Source: Candidatus Thorarchaeota archaeon
GTDB taxonomy: Archaea; Asgardarchaeota; Thorarchaeia; Thorarchaeales; Thorarchaeaceae
Assembly: GCA_016840385.1 (NCBI GenBank)
Contig: JAEOSL010000005.1
Coordinates: forward strand, 1 to 64,000
DNA: 64,000 nucleotides
Direction: 5' to 3'
Positions within the stretch are counted from its first letter, which is position 1; the number at the start of each line of letters is the position of its first letter. Below are positions 34,214 to 42,509 of this stretch, piece after piece. The position numbers and the translations under genes were made by a program. Below the pieces are notes generated by a model. It worked only from the letters and a program-made list of their open reading frames with translations, did no database searches and was not told the DNA's origin.

Positions 34214-34294
34214 TAAGAGGTAAAGCTGACGGGACTGGATTGTCAGGAAATTGCCCTGAATCTGAACGTTGTTGAGTCACCCTTTCATTTTTCA
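34214..34294 (+). repeat. intergenic repeat, copy I (diverged)
   Basis: AAGCTGACGGGACTGG, then the hairpin CAGGAAATTGCCCTG in place of the usual palindrome, and GTTGAGTCACCCTTTCATTTTTC. The central hairpin has changed bases on both arms yet still pairs, which favours a folded structure under selection. Confidence 0.75.
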
Positions 34295-34320
34295 TTCAAT
34301 TATTTTTGTGAGTGGAGTTT

Positions 34321-34860
34321 CTATTCATCATCTGATGCACTCATTTTTGCAATCAGCCAATCAATTGCGTCTTTGGGAATTCCAAGTCTGGAAAACCAAC
34401 GCATCGCTTCTCTCTTTGCTGGTTCAAGGTTCAGTTCCAATCCGAATACGATTGAGTTGATTGCTTCAGTGGGTAATTTAGCTTTCTTCAACATTCCTGC
34501 TAACCATAGTAGCCATTCCCTTCTATCCATTTTAAGACTCCATGGCCAAGATTCTAAATCTTCTGGGGAGTCCATGGCTGTTAAAATAATTTCCATCCGA
34601 TTTTCCTCAGATTCATCTTGGAGTCCAGCTATAATGGCATCTACTGTATCTTCTGAAACTCCTCTTTTTCTGAGGAACCATGATAGAGGTGTATTTGATA
34701 CAGGGATATACCCATTATCCTTGGAAGATTCAAGACCAATCATACGCATCTTTGCTTCAAACATCTCTGTGATAATTTCATGCCTGGTTTTAATAGGGAG
34801 TTTGACCAATTCCTTCTCCATTTCTTTTATTTTTTCAATAAGAGAATCTCGATCCTCCAA
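34321..34860 (-). CDS. unrecognised helical protein
   Basis: A 179-residue, almost entirely alpha-helical acidic protein, starting MEDRDSLIEKIKEMEKEL. There are two related helical segments: LSWFLRKRGVSEDTVDAIIA and MRWFSRLGIPKDAIDWLIA, each ending in a short acidic stretch, so it may contain a duplicated three-helix unit. No family or active site is recognised. It is placed just after repeat I and on the same strand as the hydrolase. Confidence 0.6.
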   Translation of the reverse strand: MEDRDSLIEKIKEMEKELVKLPIKTRHEIITEMFEAKMRMIGLESSKDNGYIPVSNTPLSWFLRKRGVSEDTVDAIIAGLQDESEENRMEIILTAMDSPEDLESWPWSLKMDRREWLLWLAGMLKKAKLPTEAINSIVFGLELNLEPAKREAMRWFSRLGIPKDAIDWLIAKMSASDDE

Positions 34861-35009
34861 AGTTCACCCATCCAGCTAAGTACACAAACCCAGTATTTGC
34901 TTTCAGTACAACATTAACTTAAACTCTACTCTAGCTAAATCCCTTCTATCATTCATCATTTCTTCTTCAGAAATGTTATCCTTTTTCACCGTTCTAGTAC
35001 TTAATTGAA

Positions 35010-35204
35010 ATGTCTAAAGATACTTGCTTGATTTGTGTCCAACAGGAAACTATCAAACTAATTTCAATGTCCATAGATCTTGGTCTAGAATTGAATACAA
35101 GAGAAGATGTCAGGAACTTCATTCTCGTTAGTTGTTATACTCGCGATTACAAAAAACAGACATTTGTTGAGGAGGTCATTGATGCATTTCTGAACTTGAT
35201 ATAA
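35010..35204 (+). CDS. small hypothetical protein
   Basis: A 64-residue protein starting MSKDTCLICVQQE, with a CxxC at residues 6-9 and mainly helical character (ETIKLISMSIDLGLEL). No family recognised. It lies in the gap between two minus-strand genes, with nothing else in that gap, so support is moderate to low. Confidence 0.4.
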   Translation: MSKDTCLICVQQETIKLISMSIDLGLELNTREDVRNFILVSCYTRDYKKQTFVEEVIDAFLNLI

Positions 35205-35240
35205 CACATCTAAGCAAAGTAGTGTAAGTAACTATCCGAG

Positions 35241-36143
35241 CTAATTCATGTAGGAGAGAACACCTCGATCAAGTAATTTACCAGCTAGAAATAAAACCAC
35301 ATGAGGATCTAGTCTGTGTTTATCTGCTACTTCTTTGCTTGTTGCTAATGTTGTGAATTCATGAACTAACTTCCAAAGCAGTTCTTTCGGACCAAGATTG
35401 CCAAATTCTAACATTGTAGGATTTTGAACAAGTTTCAGCTTATCATCCATATCGACAATCCGAACCAACTCTATCCAGTCAAAGTGGGATAGTACTGAAA
35501 GTAAACCTAGGACCATCTTTCTATCGATACATGAATCATCAATTATCTGGTAGATTGTTCTCTTTCCATCTATGAAGCCTATCAATAGTTCAAGGATTTC
35601 ATCGAATTCTCTGACTGCAAATGGGATGGTTTCATGACTCTCTCGTAATCTAGGAGTCAAGTCTAAATCAAGGTCGCTCAAATGAAATGATTGGATGACG
35701 TCTAGAGCACACTCTCTTATACTTCGTAGTTGACCAGCCTCTATGCACCTCGACCATTCAGGTCGCTCCCGAAATCTCTTTCTAACATTATCTCTGACAT
35801 TAACCAATCTGTTTCTATAGATTATCTCATTTGAAATTGAATTCATGATGAACACATAGAGTAAATCATCAGCAAACTCGAACAGTATCGTTTGGTGTTT
35901 CCAAGTTATTCTCTTGATGCCATCATTCATGACCTGTTGAATGGCACGAAGCAGTCCTGCTAGCATATCTGGGTCCAGATGTATTGGATTGGTATATGTA
36001 ATATTTAGAAGACAAAATCCTGCATCACGCCAAATTAGTAGGAAATTTTTGATTTCCAATGCATCGATACGATCATTCACTATCCACATAATTCTGGAGA
36101 AAAGGATAACCGCTTTGAATCGCTCATTCATCTGAGCCTTCAA
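35241..36143 (-). CDS. longin/roadblock-like N-domain with C-terminal winged helix
   Basis: A 300-residue protein. Residues 10-130 show the alternating strand-helix pattern of longin/roadblock domains common in Asgard archaea (AGFCLLNITYTN, MLAGLLRAIQQVMND, TILFEFADDLLYVFIMN). Residues 195-300 carry DGKRTIYQIIDDSCI, a short winged-helix pattern also seen in the small protein at 39391. It overlaps the upstream gene by about 20 bases. A role in GTPase regulation is inferred from this domain and from the GTPase gene 1.3 kb away. Confidence 0.6.
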   Translation of the reverse strand: MKAQMNERFKAVILFSRIMWIVNDRIDALEIKNFLLIWRDAGFCLLNITYTNPIHLDPDMLAGLLRAIQQVMNDGIKRITWKHQTILFEFADDLLYVFIMNSISNEIIYRNRLVNVRDNVRKRFRERPEWSRCIEAGQLRSIRECALDVIQSFHLSDLDLDLTPRLRESHETIPFAVREFDEILELLIGFIDGKRTIYQIIDDSCIDRKMVLGLLSVLSHFDWIELVRIVDMDDKLKLVQNPTMLEFGNLGPKELLWKLVHEFTTLATSKEVADKHRLDPHVVLFLAGKLLDRGVLSYMN

Positions 36144-36654
36144 TAAACAAGCGTAGTGCTTCTATCAATGTAGGGGCTTTGGGAAGAAAATCCAGATTAA
36201 GTCGGTAGTGAAAATCCTGATTTCCCCAAGTTGATGTTGCTTTCCGCTTTTCGATGAAGTCACTCTTGACAAGCAAATCTATGACTCCCCACTCTTTGTA
36301 AACTGTTCTTTGGGAGAGTTTCTCATCACTTAGAAGATGAATTTTATGCTTGTTTCTCCAACCTAAATTATCAAAACTTACTGATCTCTTATTTTTGAAA
36401 TTTATTTGAGAAAACTTACACTCGCATAGAAGATGTATTCTATACTTATTTTTCCACCAGCGATTTTCAAGACCTACAGTTTGCGAATTTTTGTAACGAT
36501 AGAAATCTTGTATCAATGCACGAATTAACGCCGCAGTTACAAGTTGAGATTGTTTCCAGATCTTTTCGTTTACAGTAGCGATTTTATCGACTACATCCTC
36601 GGGAAATGTGAAACCATGTTTTTGAATCAAATCCAGAATATCTGCTTGGATCAT
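36124..36654 (-). CDS. WRNK-motif protein with an internal duplication
   Basis: A 176-residue protein. The helical N-terminal 60 residues are followed by two tandem versions of a segment: ENRWWKNKYRIHLLCECKFS and DNLGWRNKHKIHLLSDEKLS, then RTVYKEWGVIDLLVKS and WGNQDFHYRLN. The gene at 36833-37432 on the other strand has one version (GGWRNKNRIWEASGVPKKTI) and the same WGRQKFQYKLN ending. The common unit looks like a winged helix. The duplication is visible at DNA level as well. Confidence 0.6.
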   Translation of the reverse strand: MIQADILDLIQKHGFTFPEDVVDKIATVNEKIWKQSQLVTAALIRALIQDFYRYKNSQTVGLENRWWKNKYRIHLLCECKFSQINFKNKRSVSFDNLGWRNKHKIHLLSDEKLSQRTVYKEWGVIDLLVKSDFIEKRKATSTWGNQDFHYRLNLDFLPKAPTLIEALRLFIEGSDE

Positions 36655-36832
36655 GGCTCATATCACCCGGGGTTGAAGCTTGACAAAACTACATTGAGTG
36701 TTGCTGCTTAATTGTAATAAGTTCCTCTATCAGAGGTCTAACACAGCAATAGCGGAGAAAAGGATAAAGCTCTTTGTTATTCACAAGAGATATCTCATGG
36801 TTAGTTTCTAAGATTAATGAGGGAAACAGTCA

Positions 36833-37432
36833 TTGCTTGCTCAAATACTGGATATATTTTTGGAGTTAATGCTATTCATAATCATTGCAATCGTGGCTGG
36901 TGCCCTATCCAGTTATTTCTTCATTACACATTACGATAATGACTTTGAAGATGCTACAAAAGAACGAGTCCCAGATGAATATTTTATCCGTCTGGATGAG
37001 CTCCAAGAAACTCTTGCCAGTGAAGGCATAGAATCAGTCAAAGTTCAACGAGTAATTGAGCGATCAGAGAAACGACTTGAGGTCTATAATTACCATGAAT
37101 TCCTTCGAAATTTCTTCATCCCAACAGAACTCAAAGTTTTCCAAGTAATGGCTGAGCACTTGCTTGAGGATGGACCAGTTCCATATGGGGACTATCTCTT
37201 GTATCCTGGTGGTTGGAGAAACAAGAACAGGATTTGGGAAGCAAGTGGAGTTCCGAAGAAGACAATCTATGGAAGGAACAATGTCCTTGTCAGATTTACA
37301 GTTCTTGGTCTGGCTAAGCAGAGACCGTCAATAAGTGTGTGGGGACGTCAAAAATTCCAATACAAACTCAATGCAGAAAATCAATATGTAAAAGAATACG
37401 TAGGAGTTCTTCGAGACTCTAAGATTGAGTAG
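36833..37432 (+). CDS. membrane-anchored WRNK-motif protein
   Basis: A 199-residue protein with one N-terminal transmembrane segment (LMLFIIIAIVAGALSSYFFI), a charged helix (residues 40-80) and a C-terminal winged-helix-like domain containing GGWRNKNRIW and VWGRQKFQYKLN. It begins with TTG. It is 8 bases from the GTPase gene, so they are co-transcribed; the protein may tether a GTPase or DNA at the membrane. Its relative at 36124-36654 is divergent. Confidence 0.62.
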   Translation: MLAQILDIFLELMLFIIIAIVAGALSSYFFITHYDNDFEDATKERVPDEYFIRLDELQETLASEGIESVKVQRVIERSEKRLEVYNYHEFLRNFFIPTELKVFQVMAEHLLEDGPVPYGDYLLYPGGWRNKNRIWEASGVPKKTIYGRNNVLVRFTVLGLAKQRPSISVWGRQKFQYKLNAENQYVKEYVGVLRDSKIE

Positions 37433-37440
37433 CTCCAATA

Positions 37441-38367
37441 GTGCATCAAGCACGATTCACCATCAAATCTATCCTTTTTCACCATTACGTACGTCCTAAA
37501 GGATTTCGAGCTGATTTGATGATTCAAGCACTATACCTCTTTGATAATGATGGAAACCCCCTTGCTCACGAACGATTTGGGTCAAGGTCTTTTCCCTCCA
37601 AGATTAACCACTTCATGACCTCTTTTGCAGAACTTGTCACCAATGGGTCTGAAAAAGATGAGTTAGGTTTTGCTGAATTTAACCATCTTCAAGTGTTGTA
37701 CAAGACCAATGGTACTAATTCACTTTTCATGGTTGCAGATAGTATTGATACCCGGGAAAATCTTCTCAAAATGCTTGAGAACGTATGGAATGAATCTGGC
37801 ACACTTGCGAATCAGCATCAAAGTGAAGAATGGAAAGCAAGGATTTTCGATATTGTATTTGGTCACGCAATTAAGGTCTCAATTTTTGGACGACCCGAGG
37901 TTGGTAAGACTACATTGACAAGCTATCTCCTCAAAGACACTATCCCCCTAATATATCGTCCAACAATAGGAGTTGAGATCAGACATGTACCAACTGGCTT
38001 TTTCGGGGATCATTCAGGTGTTGTTATCTGGGATGTAGCTGGTCAAGATAGGTTTTCTACCCTCTGGCCTATTTATTTGAAGAATTCGCATTTAATTCTA
38101 ATAACAACAGATAGTGGTCTTGAAAGTGTTCTATGGTCCAGACGAACACTGAAGTCTGTAGCAAGTTGGGCCCCTAATGCTGCTTTGTTGGGCATAGCAA
38201 ACAAGCAGGACTATAGTATCGCATTGACGGCAGAGAGAGTAGAATCAATACTTGGAATTCCAACAGAGGGAATTGTGTCTTTAGAACCTCTGGATAAAAC
38301 TCAGCGATCCCGTTTGATGAATCAAATTGCATACCAGTTAGGAATTGACTTGGGACTGCAATTATAA
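37441..38367 (+). CDS. Ras/Arf-superfamily small GTPase with longin-like N-domain
   Basis: A 308-residue protein with a GTG start. Residues 1-125 form a longin/roadblock-like region (LMIQALYLFDNDGNPL, NSLFMVADSID). The GTPase domain follows: G1 GRPEVGKTT near 150, G2 Thr in YRPTIGVE, G3 WDVAGQDRF near 196, G4 ANKQD near 253. The final Gln of G3 is present, so intrinsic hydrolysis should be possible. It has no C-terminal Cys box for prenylation. Single-chain longin-GTPase proteins are characteristic of Asgard archaea. It is the centre of a four-gene + strand cluster (36833-39579). Confidence 0.88.
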   Translation: MHQARFTIKSILFHHYVRPKGFRADLMIQALYLFDNDGNPLAHERFGSRSFPSKINHFMTSFAELVTNGSEKDELGFAEFNHLQVLYKTNGTNSLFMVADSIDTRENLLKMLENVWNESGTLANQHQSEEWKARIFDIVFGHAIKVSIFGRPEVGKTTLTSYLLKDTIPLIYRPTIGVEIRHVPTGFFGDHSGVVIWDVAGQDRFSTLWPIYLKNSHLILITTDSGLESVLWSRRTLKSVASWAPNAALLGIANKQDYSIALTAERVESILGIPTEGIVSLEPLDKTQRSRLMNQIAYQLGIDLGLQL

Positions 38368-38385
38368 TCAATAGGAGTGTTTTTG

Positions 38386-39318
38386 ATGATAACGAATGAA
38401 ATAATCGAGAAATATACAATATGTGAACCAGTTTCCTCCAATGATTTTGAGGTCTATCCAATAGTAAGCTCACTCTCAGTTTCTTTGACAAGTTTGAAAG
38501 AAGCCGAAACTCTTGGTAAAGCATGGATACAAGAAAGAGAGGTTGAAACCGTTTCCACACTTGATGCCATAAACAATGATCAGGTAGGTGTTTTGATTCC
38601 CTTTCTAACACAGATTCAAGGCGGAAAACAAGACCGAACAGTATTCGAACCAATAATTGTCCCTGTAGGTTCTGACCAACAGAATCCGCTCCCAATACCA
38701 GCTCGTTGTTTGGAACAGGGTCGTTGGGGATACCGTGGATCTGTAGGTAGACAAACACGTAGAAGGTTTGAATCTTCTCCAACAAGAGTTTCTGGTCAAA
38801 TGGCACATGCCTTCATGGAAAGAAAAGATCAAGGAAATGTATGGGACCAAGTACGTACAGCTTATTCCGTACCAGAAACTATGATGTACCACAGCCGATC
38901 GGTAAGTTTAGTGTCTATGAGTAGGCGAATGCACGAAAGTAGTAAAATGATGATTGACGTCGAGGAGCGTCTCTCTGATTCTCTTGATATTGAAGGTCAA
39001 GTTGGTATTCTCGTTGCATATAGAGGACAGATGCTAGGGGTTGAATTCTATGGTGCATCCAATCTCTGGAAATCATACGCAAGGGAATCATTGAGAGGAT
39101 TCCTCTTTGATAGATTTATGCTTCGTTCTGATACTGACAATGAACCGGTTGACATTCGTATGAAATTCATTGATGATTTCTATAATTTCGAACTAAAAGA
39201 GCAAGATGCCACTGGAAATGGAAGTCTATATCATATATCCAGTGACGGTTGGCAAGGAATGTGTCTAGTAGAGAATGATATTCCAGCCCATCTGTATGCG
39301 GTTAAGAAACAACAATGA
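38386..39318 (+). CDS. ARPP-1 (DUF6569)-like protein
   Basis: A 310-residue protein. The pattern FLTQIQGGKQDRTVFEPIIV, then PARCLEQGRWGY, matches the ARPP-1/DUF6569 family, whose members have a conserved GGKQNR and a cysteine followed by GRW. The function is unknown; the domain is sometimes joined to ADP-ribosylation or phosphatase-related genes. The ATG at 38386 has GGAG 10 bases upstream. It follows the GTPase gene by 18 bases, so it belongs to the same operon. Confidence 0.65.
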   Translation: MITNEIIEKYTICEPVSSNDFEVYPIVSSLSVSLTSLKEAETLGKAWIQEREVETVSTLDAINNDQVGVLIPFLTQIQGGKQDRTVFEPIIVPVGSDQQNPLPIPARCLEQGRWGYRGSVGRQTRRRFESSPTRVSGQMAHAFMERKDQGNVWDQVRTAYSVPETMMYHSRSVSLVSMSRRMHESSKMMIDVEERLSDSLDIEGQVGILVAYRGQMLGVEFYGASNLWKSYARESLRGFLFDRFMLRSDTDNEPVDIRMKFIDDFYNFELKEQDATGNGSLYHISSDGWQGMCLVENDIPAHLYAVKKQQ

Positions 39319-39390
39319 TTTATTTGGGAAGTGCATTATTTGGACCATTGTGCTTCCCATTAGCAGTAGTAATCTAATCTTGAGGTGGCT

Positions 39391-39579
39391 ATGATACCGA
39401 AATCAATCCGTTATTTCGAAGATATTTACGGAAAGGCGACTATATCAGCTATCATGACGTCTTGTGATGGAAGTAAAACGATGGAAACAATCGCAGAAGA
39501 AACAGAGATACCTCTTGAAACTCTTGTATATGTTGCAGAAAAACTGGTTCTAGAAGGATTACTTGAAGTTCAACATTGA
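39391..39579 (+). CDS. small winged-helix protein
   Basis: A protein of 62 residues ending the GTPase operon. Start MIPKSIRYF, preceded by GAGGTGG. The sequence SCDGSKTMETIAEETEIPLE is the same winged-helix pattern as in the C-terminus of the 35241-36143 protein. It probably provides protein or DNA contacts for the GTPase module. Repeat copy J starts just after its stop codon. Confidence 0.6.
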   Translation: MIPKSIRYFEDIYGKATISAIMTSCDGSKTMETIAEETEIPLETLVYVAEKLVLEGLLEVQH

Positions 39580-39584
39580 TTGCT

Positions 39585-39614
39585 GGATATTGAGCCACCC
39601 TTTTTCTTTTTCAC
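39585..39614 (+). repeat. intergenic repeat, copy J (right end only)
   Basis: ATTGAGCCACCCTTTTTCTT is all that remains, directly after the small winged-helix gene and before the convergent amino-thiazoline hydrolase-like gene. Confidence 0.6.
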
Positions 39615-39650
39615 AGATTATCCAATGACCACAAGTCCGGACTCCAAATT

Positions 39651-40133
39651 TCACTTCAACCGATAATAATGATTACAACAGTCATCCTTCATGAGTGTCT
39701 TCGTGATCTTGAACTCCATCTCTGGATTGAATCCTGCTACAATATGTGGGTCGGTACTACAATGAAAGATCAACCCATACTCGGGTTTTCCAATCTTAGT
39801 GTATGTGTCAGCCATCGGACATCTTGTGCAGTGAATCTGTGCTGAATTCTCAGTTCGCTCTACTGTGAACTCTCCACCAACACTCACAAAGGACTTCCAC
39901 AGAGTGTCAAGAATACCTTCGATGTCGTTGTTTCCCCTCTCCTCAGCAATCTCTTTCCACGCTGCTCTGGTGTTTTCAGCGATGATATCCAAGACCCGCT
40001 GCTCAGCTTCTGATCCGAACTCATTCTCATACTTCTCTAGTAGATCTTTAAGCTTCTTTGGTTTTGAACGAGCTGTTCTAATTTCTGTGACTAGTTCTCT
40101 GAGTTCCTCGTCACGTGCCTCCAAATCTTTCAT
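39651..40133 (-). CDS. L-2-amino-thiazoline-4-carboxylic acid hydrolase-like protein
   Basis: A 160-residue protein. The C-terminal half has the Cys-rich pattern of the ATC-hydrolase family: HCTRCPMAD, IFHCSTDPHIVAGFNP, then TKTLMKDDCCNHYYRL. The N-terminal part is a charged helix. The family includes a hydrolase from cysteine synthesis and many members of unknown role. It lies between repeat copies J and K. Confidence 0.7.
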   Translation of the reverse strand: MKDLEARDEELRELVTEIRTARSKPKKLKDLLEKYENEFGSEAEQRVLDIIAENTRAAWKEIAEERGNNDIEGILDTLWKSFVSVGGEFTVERTENSAQIHCTRCPMADTYTKIGKPEYGLIFHCSTDPHIVAGFNPEMEFKITKTLMKDDCCNHYYRLK

Positions 40134-40249
40134 ATCAATTTCAACCGATGGTTCTCATAAAAGAGATTAGTTCTAAGTAGAATGACAGTTGGACAAGAAA
40201 TATGAATATCCCAAGAATCAGTTCAATCATTGCTCCAATCAGATACTGT

Positions 40250-40344
40250 GCAAGTGGCATTTGGGGTTTAGGCCAATCAGATCAGACTAACCAGGGAACT
40301 TTCCCAGTAACTGTATTATGTTGAGCCACCCTTTTCTTATTGCT
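40250..40344 (+). repeat. intergenic direct repeat, copy K
   Basis: AAGTGGCATTTGGGGTTTAG is a diverged left end; CCAGGGAACTTTCCCAGTAA, CTGTATTATGTTGAGCC and CACCCTTTTC are clear. Last copy in the window, and in the same orientation as all others. Confidence 0.85.
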
Positions 40345-40391
40345 CTGATTTATTTGGATGTGTACTCTCTGTTTCAGAGGGTATCCCTGTA

Positions 40392-41294
40392 ATGAACTCT
40401 CTTTCCTCTTTAATCAAAGATTGCGCAGAATTAATATCTGATAGGATGGAAATTGATGGTCTTCTCCTCTTTGGTTCTTATGCCCGTGGAGATTTTACAA
40501 GTGAGAGTGATATGGACTTCCTCACACTTGGTGATGAGTTTCAAAGGAAGATATTCAAAGACACAAATCCCGAAATAGAGGTCTGGACACATCCTGTTCA
40601 GCATTATTCGAAAATAATTGATGGAATCATCTCCGATCCTTTCAATGACTCACTTTTCTTGGGAATCCTACAGGAATCGATTATAATCTATGAAGATAGT
40701 AAATCTATCTTTGTTGAGGGGAAAAAATCAGCTAATACTTGGTCTTGGTCTGATGAAGTTATTGAGGACTTATCAAAAAAACAAGAAAGAGCACTCACTC
40801 TGATTTCAGAATCAGGAACCTATGAACCTGTTTTGAAACATATCAAGCAGAGAGCTGGACTGTTCAATTGGAATAATCAAAGAGCATCGAGCGGACTTCC
40901 ATTACTAAGACGATTGAAGGATATTCATAGAAAAGATACCGAAGCAAAGATAGGGTCAATAGTAAATCAATCCACCATTGAAGAAAAAAGTCGGTTACAC
41001 GAATTATTCACCACATTAGCAAACGGAGTCCTTGCTGAATCTAAACGCGAACAATTTACAGAAATCAAGGACACTATCAAATCATTCAATGCATCGAGAT
41101 TCAATGAATGGATTCTGAGTATGGCTGACAGTCTGGTCTTCTTAGCTGCAATGGGAATGAGTAATAGAGGTCTCTCCATAGAGTGGAAATTATTAGATGT
41201 AGATTCAGAAGTTCATTTACTTGAAGAATCGATAGAAAAGTGGGAAGATTATGAACTACTATACAATGAATTCTCAAGATTCATTGCAATATGA
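40392..41294 (+). CDS. nucleotidyltransferase (MNT-like) domain protein
   Basis: A 300-residue protein. The N-terminal 100 residues are a minimal nucleotidyltransferase: LLLFGSYARGDFTSESDMDF contains GSYARGD and the DxD carboxylates. The following 200 residues are helical and could be a substrate or four-helix partner domain (as in kanamycin nucleotidyltransferase and in HEPN-MNT units fused into one chain). The substrate is unknown. Copy K lies immediately upstream. Confidence 0.75.
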   Translation: MNSLSSLIKDCAELISDRMEIDGLLLFGSYARGDFTSESDMDFLTLGDEFQRKIFKDTNPEIEVWTHPVQHYSKIIDGIISDPFNDSLFLGILQESIIIYEDSKSIFVEGKKSANTWSWSDEVIEDLSKKQERALTLISESGTYEPVLKHIKQRAGLFNWNNQRASSGLPLLRRLKDIHRKDTEAKIGSIVNQSTIEEKSRLHELFTTLANGVLAESKREQFTEIKDTIKSFNASRFNEWILSMADSLVFLAAMGMSNRGLSIEWKLLDVDSEVHLLEESIEKWEDYELLYNEFSRFIAI

Positions 41295-41369
41295 AAAATA
41301 ATCTTTTCAAGAACTACCAGTTTTTCCTCTATCCTAGTAATGATATTCAATGAGGTCAAAGATTAGATT

Positions 41370-41531
41370 ATGAGGAAGATTAATGGTTTCTTTGAATGCG
41401 AGGAATGTCATCTTTTCTTTGAAGATGAACAATGGGCAAAGAAATGTGAAGAGTGGTGCAAAGAGCATAAGACATGCAATATTGAAATCACGCAACATGC
41501 AACTAAAGATTCAAAATTAACACTTTCATAA
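41370..41531 (+). CDS. CxxC zinc-binding mini-protein
   Basis: A 53-residue protein starting MRKINGFFECEECHLFF, with two CxxC-like pairs (CEEC at 10-13 and CEEWC at 26-30) and a further Cys36, probably one zinc site. The C-terminal tail is polar. A related copy at 29849 has an in-frame TAG in place of Trp22. The two share upstream sequence, so they are a recent duplicate; this is the intact one. The role is unknown, and zinc-binding nucleic-acid or protein contact is a guess. Confidence 0.6.
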   Translation: MRKINGFFECEECHLFFEDEQWAKKCEEWCKEHKTCNIEITQHATKDSKLTLS

Positions 41532-41562
41532 ATGAAGAGTAATCATAGGCGGAGGTTAATAC

Positions 41563-42351
41563 ATGACATCAACTCGTGAAATCTTGGAAGCACTAGCATC
41601 TGGAAATATATCCGTTGAAGACGCTGAAATGAAACTTCGACTTCATGCTCTGGCAGAGGTCGGAGAGATTGGTATGCTAGATCTCAATAGACAGGAGAGA
41701 AGTGGTGTTCCAGAAGTCGTATTTGCAGAAAGTAAGAGTATTGAAACACTTACGAAGATTGTTGAAGTTATGGTTAGTAAGAATAATGCTGCTCTACTGA
41801 CGCGAGTTGATCGGGAAAAATTGTCTGCGCTCAAGAGTCATAATTCAACGCTAAACTATGATGTCACTGGTTTCGATGACCATCTTACCGTACTGATATA
41901 CAATCAGGAATGGAAGGAACCATCCAAAGCTGGAAAAATTGCCATTTTGACTGCTGGTACTTCAGATATTCCATTTGCCAGTGAAGCAGAAGCCATCGCA
42001 CGCATTATGGGAGTTGAAACATTGGTATTCCATGATGTAGGTGTAGCAGGAATTCATAGATTGATTGGTCCCGTAAGAAAAGTGATAGAAGAGGGAGCAG
42101 AAGCTATTGTGGTTTTTGCAGGGATGGAAGGAGCATTACCAACTGTCCTTGCATCTCTAGTGGATATTCCTGTGATTGGAGTTCCTGTTCCTACAGGCTA
42201 TGGACATGGAGGCGCGGGAGAAACAGCTCTTGCATCTATGCTTCAATCATGTGCTCCAGGACTTGCAGTGGTCAATATTGGAAATGGATTAGGAGCCGGG
42301 GCATTTGCATGCCTGATTGCTAAGAGATGTGCTCAAAGAGTAAGCGAGTAA
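41563..42351 (+). CDS. larB: LarB, pyridinium-3,5-biscarboxylate mononucleotide synthase
   Basis: A 262-residue enzyme that carboxylates and hydrolyses nicotinate adenine dinucleotide in the first step of nickel-pincer cofactor synthesis. Visible: AEVGEIGMLDLNRQERSGVP near the N-terminus, the AIR-carboxylase-like part with AILTAGTSDIPFASEAEA, VVFAGMEGALPTVLA and VPVPTGYGHGGAGE. Length and motif order match LarB. larE is 15 kb away on the other strand; larC and larA are not in the window. Confidence 0.92.
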   Translation: MTSTREILEALASGNISVEDAEMKLRLHALAEVGEIGMLDLNRQERSGVPEVVFAESKSIETLTKIVEVMVSKNNAALLTRVDREKLSALKSHNSTLNYDVTGFDDHLTVLIYNQEWKEPSKAGKIAILTAGTSDIPFASEAEAIARIMGVETLVFHDVGVAGIHRLIGPVRKVIEEGAEAIVVFAGMEGALPTVLASLVDIPVIGVPVPTGYGHGGAGETALASMLQSCAPGLAVVNIGNGLGAGAFACLIAKRCAQRVSE

Positions 42352-42402
42352 ACTACTGATTTCCCTGTTTCTAAGTCGACATGTAGAATCTCCCATGTAA
42401 CC

Positions 42403-42498
42403 CTATGCCTCGATGATTTTGATGCGCTTCAAATTTAGCCCTCTGCGATACAAACTAGCAGCACGTTGAATTTCTTCAAGTATCTCTGATTCGTCCAT
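42403..42498 (-). CDS. possible small protein downstream of MFS gene
   Basis: A 31-residue frame MDESEILEEIQRAASLYRRG followed by LNLKRIKIIEA, starting 11 bases after the MFS stop. The composition is a clean amphipathic helix, but such a short frame has little statistical weight. It could be the tail gene of the transporter operon. Confidence 0.25.
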   Translation of the reverse strand: MDESEILEEIQRAASLYRRGLNLKRIKIIEA

Positions 42499-42509
42499 GA
42501 TTAGGCGGT

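Noticed and set aside
12719..40350. The repeats as integron attC sites (GTTGAGC matches GTTRRRY).
   Set aside because: Conservation continues 15 or more bases beyond the supposed core site in every copy, whereas sequence after an attC core belongs to the next cassette and should differ. No clear RYYYAAC partner box is present and no integrase gene is in the window.
12719..40350. The repeats as a CRISPR array.
   Set aside because: Spacings are thousands of bases and irregular, the repeat is about 100 bp, and no cas genes are present.
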